A stretch of 36,844 nt of DNA from contig ONYP01000032.1 in NCBI GenBank assembly GCA_900322135.1, forward strand, positions 1-36,844, given 5' to 3'. The notes beneath the pieces were generated by a model. That model did no database searches and was not told the origin of the DNA. It was given only the letters and a program-made list of their open reading frames with translations. The DNA comes from an uncultured Prevotellaceae bacterium. Its GTDB lineage: Bacteria > Bacteroidota > Bacteroidia > Bacteroidales > Muribaculaceae. Shown one piece after another: positions 1-10,033 of the stretch (positions are counted from its first letter, which is position 1; each line of letters begins with the position of its first letter). A program made the translations under genes and the position numbers.

Positions 1-421
1 TAAAGACAATCGCGATCACCAGCAGGGCGGCAATCAGGATGCCGGCCACATTCTTGGTGATGGAGAAGTCCCAGGGACGCACCTCGGTGCCGTCGTCCAA
101 GACCTGGACCACCTTGTTGTTGTAGTCCCCGCCCTGGGCAATCTTGAAGCCCTCATAGGTCTGTCCGTCGGTGATGCGGTTGCTCATGAAACAGTGCAGT
201 CCATCCTGTCCCCACACGATGACGGGCAAGGGGATGCGCTTGCTATGGTTGAACGGCACTTCCCAGCCATAAGCATCGCCCAAGTGCTCAAAAATGATCT
301 CCTGGGGGTCCACCTCGGCCTCGCCTTCACCGCCGTGGCTATGCTTTGCCATGTCGGCATAGCCTAGCGCCATGAGGGCGATGATGACTACCGCGATGAT
401 TGCTGTGATTGCTTTCTTCAT
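1..421 (-). CDS. atpB: ATP synthase F0 subunit a, N-terminal part (runs off the window)
   Basis: Subunit a of the membrane F0 sector forms the proton half-channels next to the c-ring. The ATG at 419-421 opens a frame that stays open to base 1 (140 codons). It starts MKKAITAIIAVVIIALMALG, a signal/first hydrophobic segment, followed by a His/Glu-rich stretch and the motif GWEVPFNHSKRIPLPVIVW, which I recognise from Bacteroidota AtpB N-terminal extensions. A second hydrophobic segment (NVAGILIAALLVIAIVF) begins at the window edge. The catalytic channel helices lie outside the window. It sits 9 nt downstream of atpC in the same operon; in many Bacteroides a small extra gene lies between the two and is absent here. 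The family call rests on this N-terminal region plus the neighbours, so it is good but not certain. Confidence 0.85.
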   Translation of the reverse strand, partial: MKKAITAIIAVVIIALMALGYADMAKHSHGGEGEAEVDPQEIIFEHLGDAYGWEVPFNHSKRIPLPVIVWGQDGLHCFMSNRITDGQTYEGFKIAQGGDYNNKVVQVLDDGTEVRPWDFSITKNVAGILIAALLVIAIVF

Positions 422-430
422 AGTCTATTG

Positions 431-664
431 TTAATACAAGCACACCGACACCACATTATCCTTGACATCGGCCACACCGCCGTGGATTTCACGCTCCACG
501 GTGTTGCCATCAACCACATAACTCATGCGACCCGCCTTGAGGGCGGCGATGAGGGCGGCGTGGTTATTCAGCACCTGGAACAAGCCCATGACGCCAGGCA
601 GCGTCACCGACTCGATAGTGCCTTCAAACTCGATTTGGTCGGCCGATATGATTTTGAGTGTCAT
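431..664 (-). CDS. atpC: ATP synthase F1 epsilon subunit (short form)
   Basis: Epsilon is the central-stalk subunit that couples F1 to the c-ring. The 77-residue product matches the N-terminal beta-sandwich domain (start MTLKIISADQIEFEGTIESV, then LPGVMGLFQVLNNHAALIAALKAG). The C-terminal two-helix inhibitory domain found in Escherichia coli epsilon (about 138 residues) is absent, which is usual for Bacteroidota. It lies 37 nt after atpD and 9 nt before atpB, consistent with one transcript. The lack of the helical arm implies that epsilon-type inhibition of ATP hydrolysis is absent; that is inference from family knowledge. Confidence 0.93.
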   Translation of the reverse strand: MTLKIISADQIEFEGTIESVTLPGVMGLFQVLNNHAALIAALKAGRMSYVVDGNTVEREIHGGVADVKDNVVSVCLY

Positions 665-701
665 GTTATATATTAATATAATGTATAATTAATAAGCGAC
701 A

Positions 702-2207
<1,506 letters not shown>

Positions 2208-2249
2208 TTATAGACTTTATATGATGATTTATTACTGATATTCTTTACA

Positions 2250-3365
2250 TCAGGCACCAAAGTACCATTTCTGAGTCACCACGATGGCCATCACCACCAG
2301 GTTTACCAAGCCCATGGGCATGAGGTAGCGCCACTCCAGGGCAAGCATCTGGTCGATGCGCACACGGGGGAACGACCAGCGGATCCACATGAAGATGAAG
2401 GTCATGAAGAAGGCCTTGCCCAGGAACCATACCACGCTGGGGATGAAATCCATGATATGATTAAAGCCATCCCAACCCGGCACTTGCAAGGGCATCCAGC
2501 CACCCAGGAAGAGCAGCGTAGCAATGCCAGAGACGATGAACAGGTTCAGATACTCGGCAAGGTAGAAGAAGCCGAAGTGGATACCCGAGTACTCGGTGTG
2601 GTAACCGGCGGTCAACTCGTGCTCGGCCTCGGGAAGGTCAAACGGGCCACGGTTATTCTCGGCATTGGCAGCGATGATATAAATAATGAACGCGAGTATC
2701 GCGGGCAGGTGGCCCTTGAACAGGAACCAGCAGTCGGCCTGAGCCTCGACAATGCCCGAGATGGACATCGTGCCGGCAAGGCATACTATCGTCAGGATTG
2801 AAATACCACACGACAACTCGTAGCTGATCATCTGGGCACCGCTTCGCATAGCACCGATGAGGGTATACTTGCTGTTACTCGACCAGCCGGCGAGCAGGAT
2901 ACCCAGCACGCCGATTGACGACACGGCCACGATGAAGAACACGCCGATGTTCATGTCAATAATCTGCAAGCCCTTGCCCCAAGGCAGACAGGCAAATGTC
3001 AGCATCGAGGCAATCAGCACCAGATAAGGTGCGAGCTTGAACAGGAACTTGTCGGTATTCCACAGGGTGATCAACTCCTTTTGCAGAATCTTGATCACAT
3101 CGGCAAACACCTGGAGCAAGCCCCACTTGCCCACACGCATCGGGCCCAGACGGCACTGGATCCAACCGCACACCTTGCGCTCGTAGAAGATGTAGAACAT
3201 GGCGATGAGCGAATATGCAGCAAGCAGACCCACTGCTACCAGCACACACTCGATGACTGTCGTGAGCCATTCCATTCCGGGCCACAAACTGTTCATCCAG
3301 TTATGAAGCCATGAAGTCAGCGCCGAAAAGTCGATGATATCATTATAATTATATTTCTCCTCCAT
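2250..3365 (-). CDS. nuoH: NADH-quinone oxidoreductase subunit H
   Basis: NuoH is the membrane subunit of complex I that forms the floor of the quinone-binding chamber. The 371-residue product has about eight to nine hydrophobic helices. Family motifs visible include ERKVCGWIQCRLGPMRVGKWG (in two parts: the ERK box, then the GP-R-VG loop) and NRGPFDLPEAEHELTAGYHTEYSG with the conserved acidic loop. Its length and motifs are normal, so it shows no damage. It follows nuoCD by 45 nt. The genes normally expected next (nuoI, J, K, L, M, N) are missing; the next gene is atpD, 48 nt on. Confidence 0.97.
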   Translation of the reverse strand: MEEKYNYNDIIDFSALTSWLHNWMNSLWPGMEWLTTVIECVLVAVGLLAAYSLIAMFYIFYERKVCGWIQCRLGPMRVGKWGLLQVFADVIKILQKELITLWNTDKFLFKLAPYLVLIASMLTFACLPWGKGLQIIDMNIGVFFIVAVSSIGVLGILLAGWSSNSKYTLIGAMRSGAQMISYELSCGISILTIVCLAGTMSISGIVEAQADCWFLFKGHLPAILAFIIYIIAANAENNRGPFDLPEAEHELTAGYHTEYSGIHFGFFYLAEYLNLFIVSGIATLLFLGGWMPLQVPGWDGFNHIMDFIPSVVWFLGKAFFMTFIFMWIRWSFPRVRIDQMLALEWRYLMPMGLVNLVVMAIVVTQKWYFGA

Positions 3366-3410
3366 TGTTATGCTATTTGATATTTGTTCTAATGGATTTT
3401 CTCTCGTTGA

Positions 3411-5045
3411 TTAGCGGTCGATGTCGGGGATAACGAAGTCGAGCGATGCCGTGATGGTAATCAGGTCGGCAATCATATTGTCCCGGCAGGTCAAGTCAAC
3501 CACACCGATGAGGTTGAAGCACGGTGACTGGAAATGTACACGCACGGGCTTGGTATTGCCGTCGCTCTCGATATACACGCCGAAGGCTCCACGGCTGGCC
3601 TCGACCTGCTGGTACCAGTGACCAGCGGGCAGTTTCATCACCTTGGGCACCTTGGGGGCGCAATACTCGCCCTGCGCGCCCTCGGCTTCGAGCTTGTCGC
3701 ATGCCTGGCGCAGGATCTTGATGCACTGCTCCATCTCGAGCATGCGCACCATGTAACGGTCCATCGAATCGCCGTTCTCACGGAGCACCTCGTCAAAGTC
3801 GAACTCGTTGTACAGCGAGTAGGGCTGGGTCTTGCGCACATCGCAATGCCAACCGCAGGCGCGGCCCGAGGGGCCGGTGATGTCATAAGCGATGGCATCA
3901 TCCTTGCTCAGGGCACCCACACCAGTCATGCGGTTCACGGCGATGACATTGCCGGTGAACAGCTTATGGTACTCCTTGAGGTTCTTCTCGATGACATCAC
4001 AGGCGTTGCGCACATCCTTAATGAAGTCCTCATGCACATCGGCCACCACACCGCCAATGCAGCTATAGGCCATCGACATGCGGGCTCCGCAGGTGCGGTC
4101 AAAGATGTCATAAATCAACTCACGGTCACGGAAGCCGTAGAAGAAGGCTGTCGTGGCACCCTGGTCCATCGTCAAGCAGCCATAGCTCAACAGGTGGGAG
4201 GACAGACGCATCAGCTCGTCCATCATCAGACGGATGAGCTCGGCACGGCGAGGCACCTCGATGCCGAGGGCTTTCTCGACGCACAAGCACATGCAGTGGC
4301 GGTTGATGTGAGCGGCCATGTAGTCCATTCGCTCGGTATAGAGGAGCATCTGGGGATAGGTCAGGTCCTCACACATCTTCTCAATGCCGCGGTGGATGTA
4401 TCCGCTGACGACATCAATCTTCTTGACAATCTCACCGTCGAGACTCACGCGGTAACGCATCACGCCGTGGGTCGACGGGTGCTGCGGGCCGACATTGATG
4501 ACATACTCGTCGTCCTCAAACACCTTGCCCTCTACCTTCTTGACCTGACCCTTGTCGTCCTCGACCCAGCGGCAGGTGTAATCCTCATTCTCCTCATCAT
4601 CGAGGCGCAGGGGGTTGGTGGCAGGGTCATAATCCTTGCGCAACGGGTAACCCACCCAGTCATTGCGCAGGAACATGCGGCGCATGTCGGGATGGCCGAT
4701 AAACACGATGCCAAAGAAGTCATACGCCTCGCGCTCCTGGAAATTGGCAACGGGCCACAAGTCCACTACCGAGTGCAGACGGGGCTGCTCGCGATCGGGG
4801 GCGGTGACCTTGACATGGATGACATCCAGGCTTTCGGTATTGGTCAGGTAATAAACACAACCGCGGGCATCGGGCCACTCCATACCCACCACAGCGGTGA
4901 GGCAGTCAAAGTGCAACTGCGTCTTGAGGGCCTTGGCCAGGTCATGCCATTGCGCGTCGGCCACGGTCACCAGCAGGAATTCGCCGGTGGTGTCAACCTG
5001 GGCCTGAGGGCACAATTGAGTGATCTTATCTTGTATTTCTGCCAT
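3411..5045 (-). CDS. nuoCD: NADH-quinone oxidoreductase fused subunits C and D
   Basis: This fused peripheral-arm subunit carries the quinone-site half contributed by NuoD. It has 544 residues. Residues about 1-150 are NuoC-like (WPVANFQEREAYDFFGIVFIGHPDMRR region). Residues about 165-544 are NuoD-like, beginning VGPQHPSTHGVMRY with the quinone-chamber HPSTHG motif, and ending FVIPDIDR, the usual NuoD end. The fusion is standard in many Bacteroidota and Enterobacteria, so it is not itself unusual. It lies 27 nt after nuoB and 45 nt before nuoH. Catalytic and structural regions look intact. Confidence 0.97.
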   Translation of the reverse strand: MAEIQDKITQLCPQAQVDTTGEFLLVTVADAQWHDLAKALKTQLHFDCLTAVVGMEWPDARGCVYYLTNTESLDVIHVKVTAPDREQPRLHSVVDLWPVANFQEREAYDFFGIVFIGHPDMRRMFLRNDWVGYPLRKDYDPATNPLRLDDEENEDYTCRWVEDDKGQVKKVEGKVFEDDEYVINVGPQHPSTHGVMRYRVSLDGEIVKKIDVVSGYIHRGIEKMCEDLTYPQMLLYTERMDYMAAHINRHCMCLCVEKALGIEVPRRAELIRLMMDELMRLSSHLLSYGCLTMDQGATTAFFYGFRDRELIYDIFDRTCGARMSMAYSCIGGVVADVHEDFIKDVRNACDVIEKNLKEYHKLFTGNVIAVNRMTGVGALSKDDAIAYDITGPSGRACGWHCDVRKTQPYSLYNEFDFDEVLRENGDSMDRYMVRMLEMEQCIKILRQACDKLEAEGAQGEYCAPKVPKVMKLPAGHWYQQVEASRGAFGVYIESDGNTKPVRVHFQSPCFNLIGVVDLTCRDNMIADLITITASLDFVIPDIDR

Positions 5046-5072
5046 AACTTTATGGTTTTTTGTCGGGTTAAT

Positions 5073-5681
5073 TTACTTGGTTTCCTTCAGGGCGGTGCCG
5101 TCATAGGTCAGACCCTCGAGTTTTTCCTTGCGGTTCACGCCGCCGAAGTACTTCTGCACCTTAATCTTGCGCTGCAGCTGCATGAGGGCATAGAAGAATG
5201 CCTCGGGACGGGGCGGACATCCAGGCAGATAGACATCAACAGGGATAATCTCGTCAACGCCCTTGACCACACAGTAGCTGTTCTTGAACGGACCGCCGCT
5301 GACGGTGCAGGAGCCACAGGCAATGACATACTTGGGCTCGGCCATCTGCTCATACAATCGCTTCAATGCGGGAGCCATACGGTAGTTGATGGTGCCCTGG
5401 CACATGATGTAGTCGGCCTGGCGGGGGCTGTTGCGAGCCACCTCAAAGCCGTAACGCGCCATGTCATAGCGGGCAGCGCCCAGGCACATGAACTCGATAG
5501 CACAGCAACTGGTACCGAAGCACAATGGCCAGAGCGAGTTGCTCACGCCCCAGTTCATCAACTGGTCCAGCTTGCCCACCACGATATTGGTGCCGCTGGC
5601 CTGCAGTTGCTCAACCAGGCTATCGATATACTCGTTGTCCTTGAAGTCCTCATGCTTCATCGACTTGATTTTCACTTCCAT
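5073..5681 (-). CDS. nuoB: NADH-quinone oxidoreductase subunit B
   Basis: NuoB holds iron-sulphur cluster N2, which reduces quinone. I place the start at the ATG 5679-5681 because a good Shine-Dalgarno-like AAAGGAG lies about 7 nt upstream and because the native nuoA stop (TGA at 5672-5674 in another frame) overlaps this start. The 202-residue product contains LCFGTSCCAIEFMCLGAARYD (two parts: the vicinal CC and the AARYD loop), then ACGSCTVSGG and YLPGCPPRPE, which together supply the N2 cysteines. The frame is open further upstream to 6023 only because nuoA is frameshifted into it; a 316-residue NuoA-NuoB fusion is possible on paper but would probably place NuoB on the wrong side of the membrane. 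Confidence 0.93.
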   Translation of the reverse strand: MEVKIKSMKHEDFKDNEYIDSLVEQLQASGTNIVVGKLDQLMNWGVSNSLWPLCFGTSCCAIEFMCLGAARYDMARYGFEVARNSPRQADYIMCQGTINYRMAPALKRLYEQMAEPKYVIACGSCTVSGGPFKNSYCVVKGVDEIIPVDVYLPGCPPRPEAFFYALMQLQRKIKVQKYFGGVNRKEKLEGLTYDGTALKETK

Positions 5682-6023
5682 CTCAACGCTCCTTTCTTCC
5701 AGGCATAAGCCAGACCTAACTACAGCAAACATTGCCTTACCGCCAATGCTCTTGCAGATGGTTGCCCATGGGAACAAGAAAACCGTCTCCACATCAAACA
5801 TCAGGAACAGGATGGCAAACAGGTAATAACCCACATGATACTGGGCCATCGAATCGCCACGGGTGGGGATACCGCACTCAAAGGCCTCACCTTTCTTCTT
5901 AGTGTAGCTGCGCGGGCCAACAAGCCACGCAATAATCAGGGCACTGGCTACAAGCAACACGCCGGTCAAGGCCGCCGTGACTGGGAAAGCCGTGCTCTGA
6001 AGTCCGAAAATTGCTAATTCCAT
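5672..6023 (-). pseudogene. nuoA: NADH-quinone oxidoreductase subunit A, internally deleted and frameshifted
   Basis: NuoA is a three-helix membrane subunit. Codons 1-102 (from ATG at 6023) give normal NuoA: helix 1, the loop PRSYTKKKGEAFECGIPTRG, helix 2 and YYLFAILFLMFDVETVFLFP. At about 5717 the frame changes. The standard C-terminus, GLAYAWKKGALRWK followed by TGA, is present at 5672-5716 but in a different frame, with one stray base between. Compared with remembered homologues only about 15 residues, not about 22, lie between FPWA and GLAYAW, so roughly 20-23 nt of helix 3 appear to be missing. As read, the upstream frame continues into nuoB. It is either a real lesion or an assembly error. 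Its promoter is at 6157-6188. Confidence 0.85.
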
Positions 6024-6156
6024 AAAAGAAGTTTACTTATTTTGTTTGTTTAATTTTTGGTAGGTTAGTTAAAATAATGCATTAAATCCGCTATCGCACA
6101 ACACCTTACACCTGACGGTGCCAGCGCGAGCAACAGCAACAACTCTAAATGCGTTG

Positions 6157-6188
6157 CAAATATACACAATATTAATTTAACAGCCAAA
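6157..6188 (-). promoter_or_regulatory. Promoter of the nuo-atp operon
   Basis: On the minus strand, TTTG (6185-6188) is followed after 20 nt by TATATTTG (6157-6164), an excellent match to the Bacteroidota -33/-7 consensus. It predicts a start near 6151 and a leader of about 128 nt before nuoA. No comparable promoter was seen before atpD. Confidence 0.75.
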
Positions 6189-6390
6189 CCAAAAAGACAC
6201 CATTTTTTGCGCTTGTCAACAAGTCGCCCCCACTCTAACGCCAAGGCGCCACATCCCCCAAAAATCAGAAGACAAGAAAGACGCGAGCATCAGTTGCCCA
6301 GCCAGCTGGAGGGCAAATGCCAATCAGTTAAATCCGTACGATTCGTGATTTTCAAGCGACCCATGGTCTTGGGAAGGTGGCCCGTGGGTG

Positions 6391-6426
6391 AAAAAAAAGG
6401 AGCCGGGGGTGTTCCCTCAGGCTCCT
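6391..6426 (-). terminator. Intrinsic terminator of the dockerin/FGE-like gene
   Basis: Read on the minus strand, AGGAGCC pairs with GGCTCCT (6420-6426 and 6398-6404), with an inner GGG/CCC pairing, and is followed by a run of eight T (6391-6398). It lies about 40 nt after the stop at 6466. Confidence 0.85.
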
Positions 6427-6465
6427 GGATTCTAACTAAAATTTTACTTCTTTTCGACTTGTGAC

Positions 6466-7473
6466 TTATTGCGGGGTCATGGCAATGCGCAGACCACGGC
6501 GGGCATGGGCGTAGGTCGGGATGCCACCATCATGACGAGAAGAGGGGCGGCAAGTATACCAAGCCTGATCCCAACTTGCACCACGAACGACACGAGTGGT
6601 TCCGGTCGTCGGTCCCGTGGGGTTGGTTGCGGGGCGTGCGCTGTATTCGCCATACCAGTCGGAACACCATTCCTCGACATTACCACCCATGTCATAGAGG
6701 CCCAACTCGTTAGGCAGTTTTTGGCCAACAGGGTAAGTCAAGTCTTGGGAATTGCCACTGTGCCAAGCGACCTCGTCAACATTGTCGCTACCGGGGAACA
6801 TGTAACCCTTGCTGAGTCTGCCGCCACGAGCAGCATACTCCCACTCGGCCTCGGTGATCAGACGGAAGGTCTTGCCGGTCTTCTGATTCAACTTGGTAAT
6901 GAAATTCTGAGCGTTAGCAAAGGTGATGTTCTCAACAGGACGCTTCAGGTTGTTGGTGTAACCATTTGTCGAAGTGAACCAACTCGGGTTGCTGCCCACC
7001 ACTGCCTTGTACAGTTCCTGGGTCACCTCGGTAACACCAATGTAGTAGTCCGAGAGAGTCACTTCATGGGCAGGGAGTTCCCAAGGCCTTAAATGTGGAT
7101 AACCTTCTTGGCCACCCATGGTGAATGTACCACCCTCGACGAGTTGCATCTGGAAGGTTATGCCGCTGACGGTGAACTCAATGGGTTCGGGAAGGGTATA
7201 GGGCATCTCGCCCGTCAAGATGTAGTTGATGAGGGCTGTCACATCGTTGATGTCTACAGCACCGTCAATAGCGATATCGGCTGCAGCCATGTCGACCCCG
7301 GTTTCATCACCAGTCAGCACATAGTTGATAAGAACGGTAACATCGTTGATATCCACTTCGGTGCTGCCGTCAACATCACCGATCATCGTTCGATTCTGGG
7401 CATTGATAGACAGGCTGAACAGCGCCATCAAGCACAAGACACAAGCGGTCTTCAAGAAGTTAATTTTGGTCAT
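6466..7473 (-). CDS. Secreted dockerin-like and formylglycine-generating-enzyme-like protein
   Basis: This is a 335-residue exported protein. Residues 1-25 are a Sec signal peptide ending SLSINAQ. Residues about 32-56 and 64-89 form two dockerin-type calcium-binding repeats (GDVDGSTEVDINDVTVLINY; then DGAVDINDVTALINYILTG). From about residue 95 the rest is an FGE/SUMF1 fold: GTFTMGG, ITEAEWEYAARGG, GLYDMGGNVEEWCSDWYG, RVVRGASW and RRGLRIA. In true sulfatase-activating enzymes two cysteines bind copper near the end (pattern G-G-S-F-L-C-H-R-S-Y-C). Here the first aligns with Gln and only the second (WYTC) remains, so it is probably a non-catalytic or lectin-like FGE-fold protein. Both repeat arms keep their Asp/Asn positions. 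It is a single-gene unit with its own terminator. Confidence 0.85.
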   Translation of the reverse strand: MTKINFLKTACVLCLMALFSLSINAQNRTMIGDVDGSTEVDINDVTVLINYVLTGDETGVDMAAADIAIDGAVDINDVTALINYILTGEMPYTLPEPIEFTVSGITFQMQLVEGGTFTMGGQEGYPHLRPWELPAHEVTLSDYYIGVTEVTQELYKAVVGSNPSWFTSTNGYTNNLKRPVENITFANAQNFITKLNQKTGKTFRLITEAEWEYAARGGRLSKGYMFPGSDNVDEVAWHSGNSQDLTYPVGQKLPNELGLYDMGGNVEEWCSDWYGEYSARPATNPTGPTTGTTRVVRGASWDQAWYTCRPSSRHDGGIPTYAHARRGLRIAMTPQ

Positions 7474-7716
7474 CTTGATGAAAATAATTGTTTAATTAGT
7501 TAATATTCAATGCATTAAATGACATAACGCATCGCTACGCCATGTCGTAGGCATTTATTACGGGTGCAAATTTCGTTATTTTTCTTAATATAACATAGAA
7601 AAACGGCAAAATAATAATCATTTTTTTATCAACATGTTGACAACGGGGCCCACGATTTTTTATCGATGCAAGTTTTGCGAATGTTGCGAATGTTGCGAAA
7701 ATATTTTTAAAATCAC

Positions 7717-7724
7717 TATCTTTG
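7717..7724 (+). promoter_or_regulatory. -7 box of the TonB receptor gene
   Basis: TATCTTTG at 7717-7724 matches the Bacteroidota -7 consensus. A weaker TTGCG at 7693-7697 sits at about the right distance for -33, inside a run of three TGTTGCGAA-like repeats. The predicted transcription start (about 7729-7731) coincides with the GTG start codon at 7730, suggesting a leaderless message. Confidence 0.6.
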
Positions 7725-7729
7725 CAGCC

Positions 7730-9964
7730 GTGAAAAAATGGATAACCGTCATAGGGCTGATGTGGCTGTGGGCGACGGGCTATGCCGCCGCTACCGGCGA
7801 TGTGCCTGTCACTAAGGGGGATACGGTGTCGCTGAGCGAGGTGACCGTGACCGCCATCAAGCAGAGCGCCGACCTGCGCACCCAGGCGACCGCACTGACA
7901 GCCATCGGCAACGAGGAAGCGCAGCGCAACCAGGTGGTATCGGTCAAAACCGCTGCCGACCTGGTGCCCAACCTGTTCATCCCCGACTACGGCAGCCGCA
8001 TGACATCGACAGTGTATGTGCGCGGCATCGGCACGCGCATCGACCAACCCGCAGTGGGGCTGACCATTGACAATGTGCCGGTGGTGACCAAGGAGAACTA
8101 TGACTTTGACCTGCAGGACATTGCACGCATGGAGATGTTGCGCGGACCGCAGAACACCCTGTACGGACGCAACACCTTGGGCGGCCTGATGAACATCTAC
8201 ACCCTGTCGCCGCTCAACTACCAGGGCACCCGCGCCGTGGTCGAGGGGGCCAGTCACGGCACCTGGCGCGCGGGAGCCAGCCACTACCGCCTGCTGAAGC
8301 CCAATCTGGGCTTCTCGTTATCGGTACAGTACAATTCCACGCGGGGCGAGTTCACCAACCTCCACAACGGTCGCCGCTGCGACTGGGAACGGCAGCTGGG
8401 TGCGCGGACCAAGGTCGAGTGGCGAGACGACAACGGCCTGTACATCAGCAATGTGGCCTCACTCTCGGTCGGCCGCCAGGGCGGCTACCCCTATGAGTGG
8501 GTCGAGACGGGCGAGATTGCCTATAACGACACTTGTTTCTACCGCCGCACATCAGTCATGGACGGTCTGACCCTGCGCAAGACACTAGACAACATTGTCT
8601 TGTCGAGCATTACCAGTTACCAGTATCTCGATGACAACATGACGCTGGACCAGGACTTCACCGAGCATGACTACTTCACGCTGACCCAGGCGCGCCGCGA
8701 GCACGCCTTGACCCAGGATTTCATTGTGCGCGGCATCGACAAGGTCGAGGGCTACAACTGGCTCGCCGGTGCCAGCGGTTTCTACCGCCGCTACCGCATG
8801 GACGCCCCGGTGACATTCTACAACTACGGCATCGAGCAGTTCATCGAGCGCCATGTCAACGATGCCATCCCCGAGTACCCCATTGCCTGGGACACCCGCT
8901 CGTTTGTGCTGGGCAGCCATTTCACCAGCCCCAGCTGGGGAGCGGCGCTTTACCACGAGAGCAGTTACCAGTGGGGACAATGGACGCTGCAGGCAGGCCT
9001 GCGGCTCGACTACGAGCACGCGCGGCTCAACTACCGCAGCGTGACCCACACGGGCTACACGACCTATGTGCTGGCGACAGGCGCGATTTTCTCACATGAG
9101 GACATCGATATCGACGAGAGCGGCAAGCTTGACAAGGATTTCTTCACCATCCTGCCCAATGTGAGCCTCACATGGCACCCGTGGCCGGGCAAGAACCACA
9201 CCGTCTATCTCGCCGCATCGCGCGGCAGCAAGGCAGGCGGCTTCAATACCCAGATGTTCAGCGATGTGCTGCAGCAGCGGCTGATGGGCCTGATGGGCAT
9301 CGGCCTGCAGTATGATGTGGACAAGATGGTGGGCTACAAACCCGAGAAGGCCTGGAACTACGAGTTGGGCGGGCACTTCGAGTGCTGGGACGGACGGGTA
9401 CAGAGCGACCTCGATGTCTTCTTCATGGACTGCCGCGACCGCCAACTCACCGTCTTCCCTCCCGGCACCACCACGGGCCGCATGATGACCAACGCGGGCA
9501 AGACACACAGCTGGGGAGCAGAGTTTGCCATGTCGGTCTCCCCCACCGAGTTAACCCGCCTGAATTTAAGTTATGGTTTCACCCATGCGACCTTCAAGGA
9601 CTACAATGACGGCAAGGTGGACCACAGCGGCAAGCGGGTGCCCTATGCCCCGATGCACACCCTGTTTGCCGAGGCTAGCCACGCTTTCAGAATCGGTAGT
9701 GATGCCAACAGGCTCACCCTGGCCGCCAATGTGCGCGCTACTGGCGACATCTACTGGGACGAGGCCAACACGCTGCGCCAGCCGATGTATGCCCTGCTGG
9801 GCGCCTCAATCACTTGGCAACAAAAGCATTACAGCCTGCAGTTGTGGGGACGCAACCTGACCGGCACCCAATACAAGACCTTCTACTTCGTGTCAATCCA
9901 GCACCACTTCCTGCAACGCGGCCATGGCCGCTCGCTCGGCGCCACCCTGCGCCTCAACCTGTGA
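7730..9964 (+). CDS. TonB-dependent outer-membrane receptor
   Basis: This 744-residue protein is counted from GTG at 7730. The frame is open 96 nt further upstream, but that stretch contains the promoter and encodes a Cys-rich oddity, so I reject the longer start. GTG gives a proper signal peptide (VKKWITVIGLMWLWATGYAA). A TonB-box-like VSLSEVTVTA follows. The plug contains VYVRGIGTRIDQPAVGLTID and MEMLRGPQNTLYGRNTLGG, typical of siderophore/vitamin-type receptors (FyuA/FecA-like, not SusC). The remainder is a 22-strand-type barrel. No N-terminal CarboxypepD_reg domain is seen. The C-terminal residue is Leu, not Phe. Three lipoprotein genes follow; the substrate is unknown. No terminator was seen after it, but the next gene has its own promoter. 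Confidence 0.92.
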   Translation: MKKWITVIGLMWLWATGYAAATGDVPVTKGDTVSLSEVTVTAIKQSADLRTQATALTAIGNEEAQRNQVVSVKTAADLVPNLFIPDYGSRMTSTVYVRGIGTRIDQPAVGLTIDNVPVVTKENYDFDLQDIARMEMLRGPQNTLYGRNTLGGLMNIYTLSPLNYQGTRAVVEGASHGTWRAGASHYRLLKPNLGFSLSVQYNSTRGEFTNLHNGRRCDWERQLGARTKVEWRDDNGLYISNVASLSVGRQGGYPYEWVETGEIAYNDTCFYRRTSVMDGLTLRKTLDNIVLSSITSYQYLDDNMTLDQDFTEHDYFTLTQARREHALTQDFIVRGIDKVEGYNWLAGASGFYRRYRMDAPVTFYNYGIEQFIERHVNDAIPEYPIAWDTRSFVLGSHFTSPSWGAALYHESSYQWGQWTLQAGLRLDYEHARLNYRSVTHTGYTTYVLATGAIFSHEDIDIDESGKLDKDFFTILPNVSLTWHPWPGKNHTVYLAASRGSKAGGFNTQMFSDVLQQRLMGLMGIGLQYDVDKMVGYKPEKAWNYELGGHFECWDGRVQSDLDVFFMDCRDRQLTVFPPGTTTGRMMTNAGKTHSWGAEFAMSVSPTELTRLNLSYGFTHATFKDYNDGKVDHSGKRVPYAPMHTLFAEASHAFRIGSDANRLTLAANVRATGDIYWDEANTLRQPMYALLGASITWQQKHYSLQLWGRNLTGTQYKTFYFVSIQHHFLQRGHGRSLGATLRLNL

Positions 9965-10033
9965 TTGACCCATTCCCGGCCCCTGCATTTTGCTCCAGAA
10001 AATACCTCCCTCAATAAAAAAGCCCATGAAAAA

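Larger units (their letters stand above)
6024..6465. other. Intergenic region between nuoA and the dockerin/FGE-like gene
   Basis: This stretch holds the nuo promoter (6157-6188) with its leader and, at the other end, the intrinsic terminator of the neighbouring gene (6391-6426). Between about 6190 and 6390 I see no convincing gene, tRNA or repeat. A plus-strand open frame at 6207-6464 has basic, low-complexity composition and no start context, and I do not regard it as coding. Confidence 0.6.

Noticed and set aside
3411-5045. NuoC-NuoD fusion as a novelty
   Set aside because: The fusion is widespread in bacteria including Bacteroidota.
3534-5708. 724-codon open frame antisense to nuoCD and nuoB
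   Set aside because: It is the mirror of conserved, well-identified genes; composition is Val/His/Gln-rich as expected for a shadow frame, with no recognisable domain.
5073-6023. Genuine evolved NuoA-NuoB fusion protein
   Set aside because: The native NuoA C-terminus and stop survive out of frame, and nuoB keeps its own start and SD site; topology also argues against it.
6207-6464. Plus-strand 85-codon frame upstream of the dockerin/FGE-like gene
   Set aside because: Low-complexity basic text overlapping the terminator of the neighbouring gene; no promoter or ribosome-binding site.
7634-7729. Cys-rich N-terminal extension of the TonB receptor (CKFCECCECCENIF)
   Set aside because: The stretch contains the promoter and repeated DNA, and would place a signal peptide internally.
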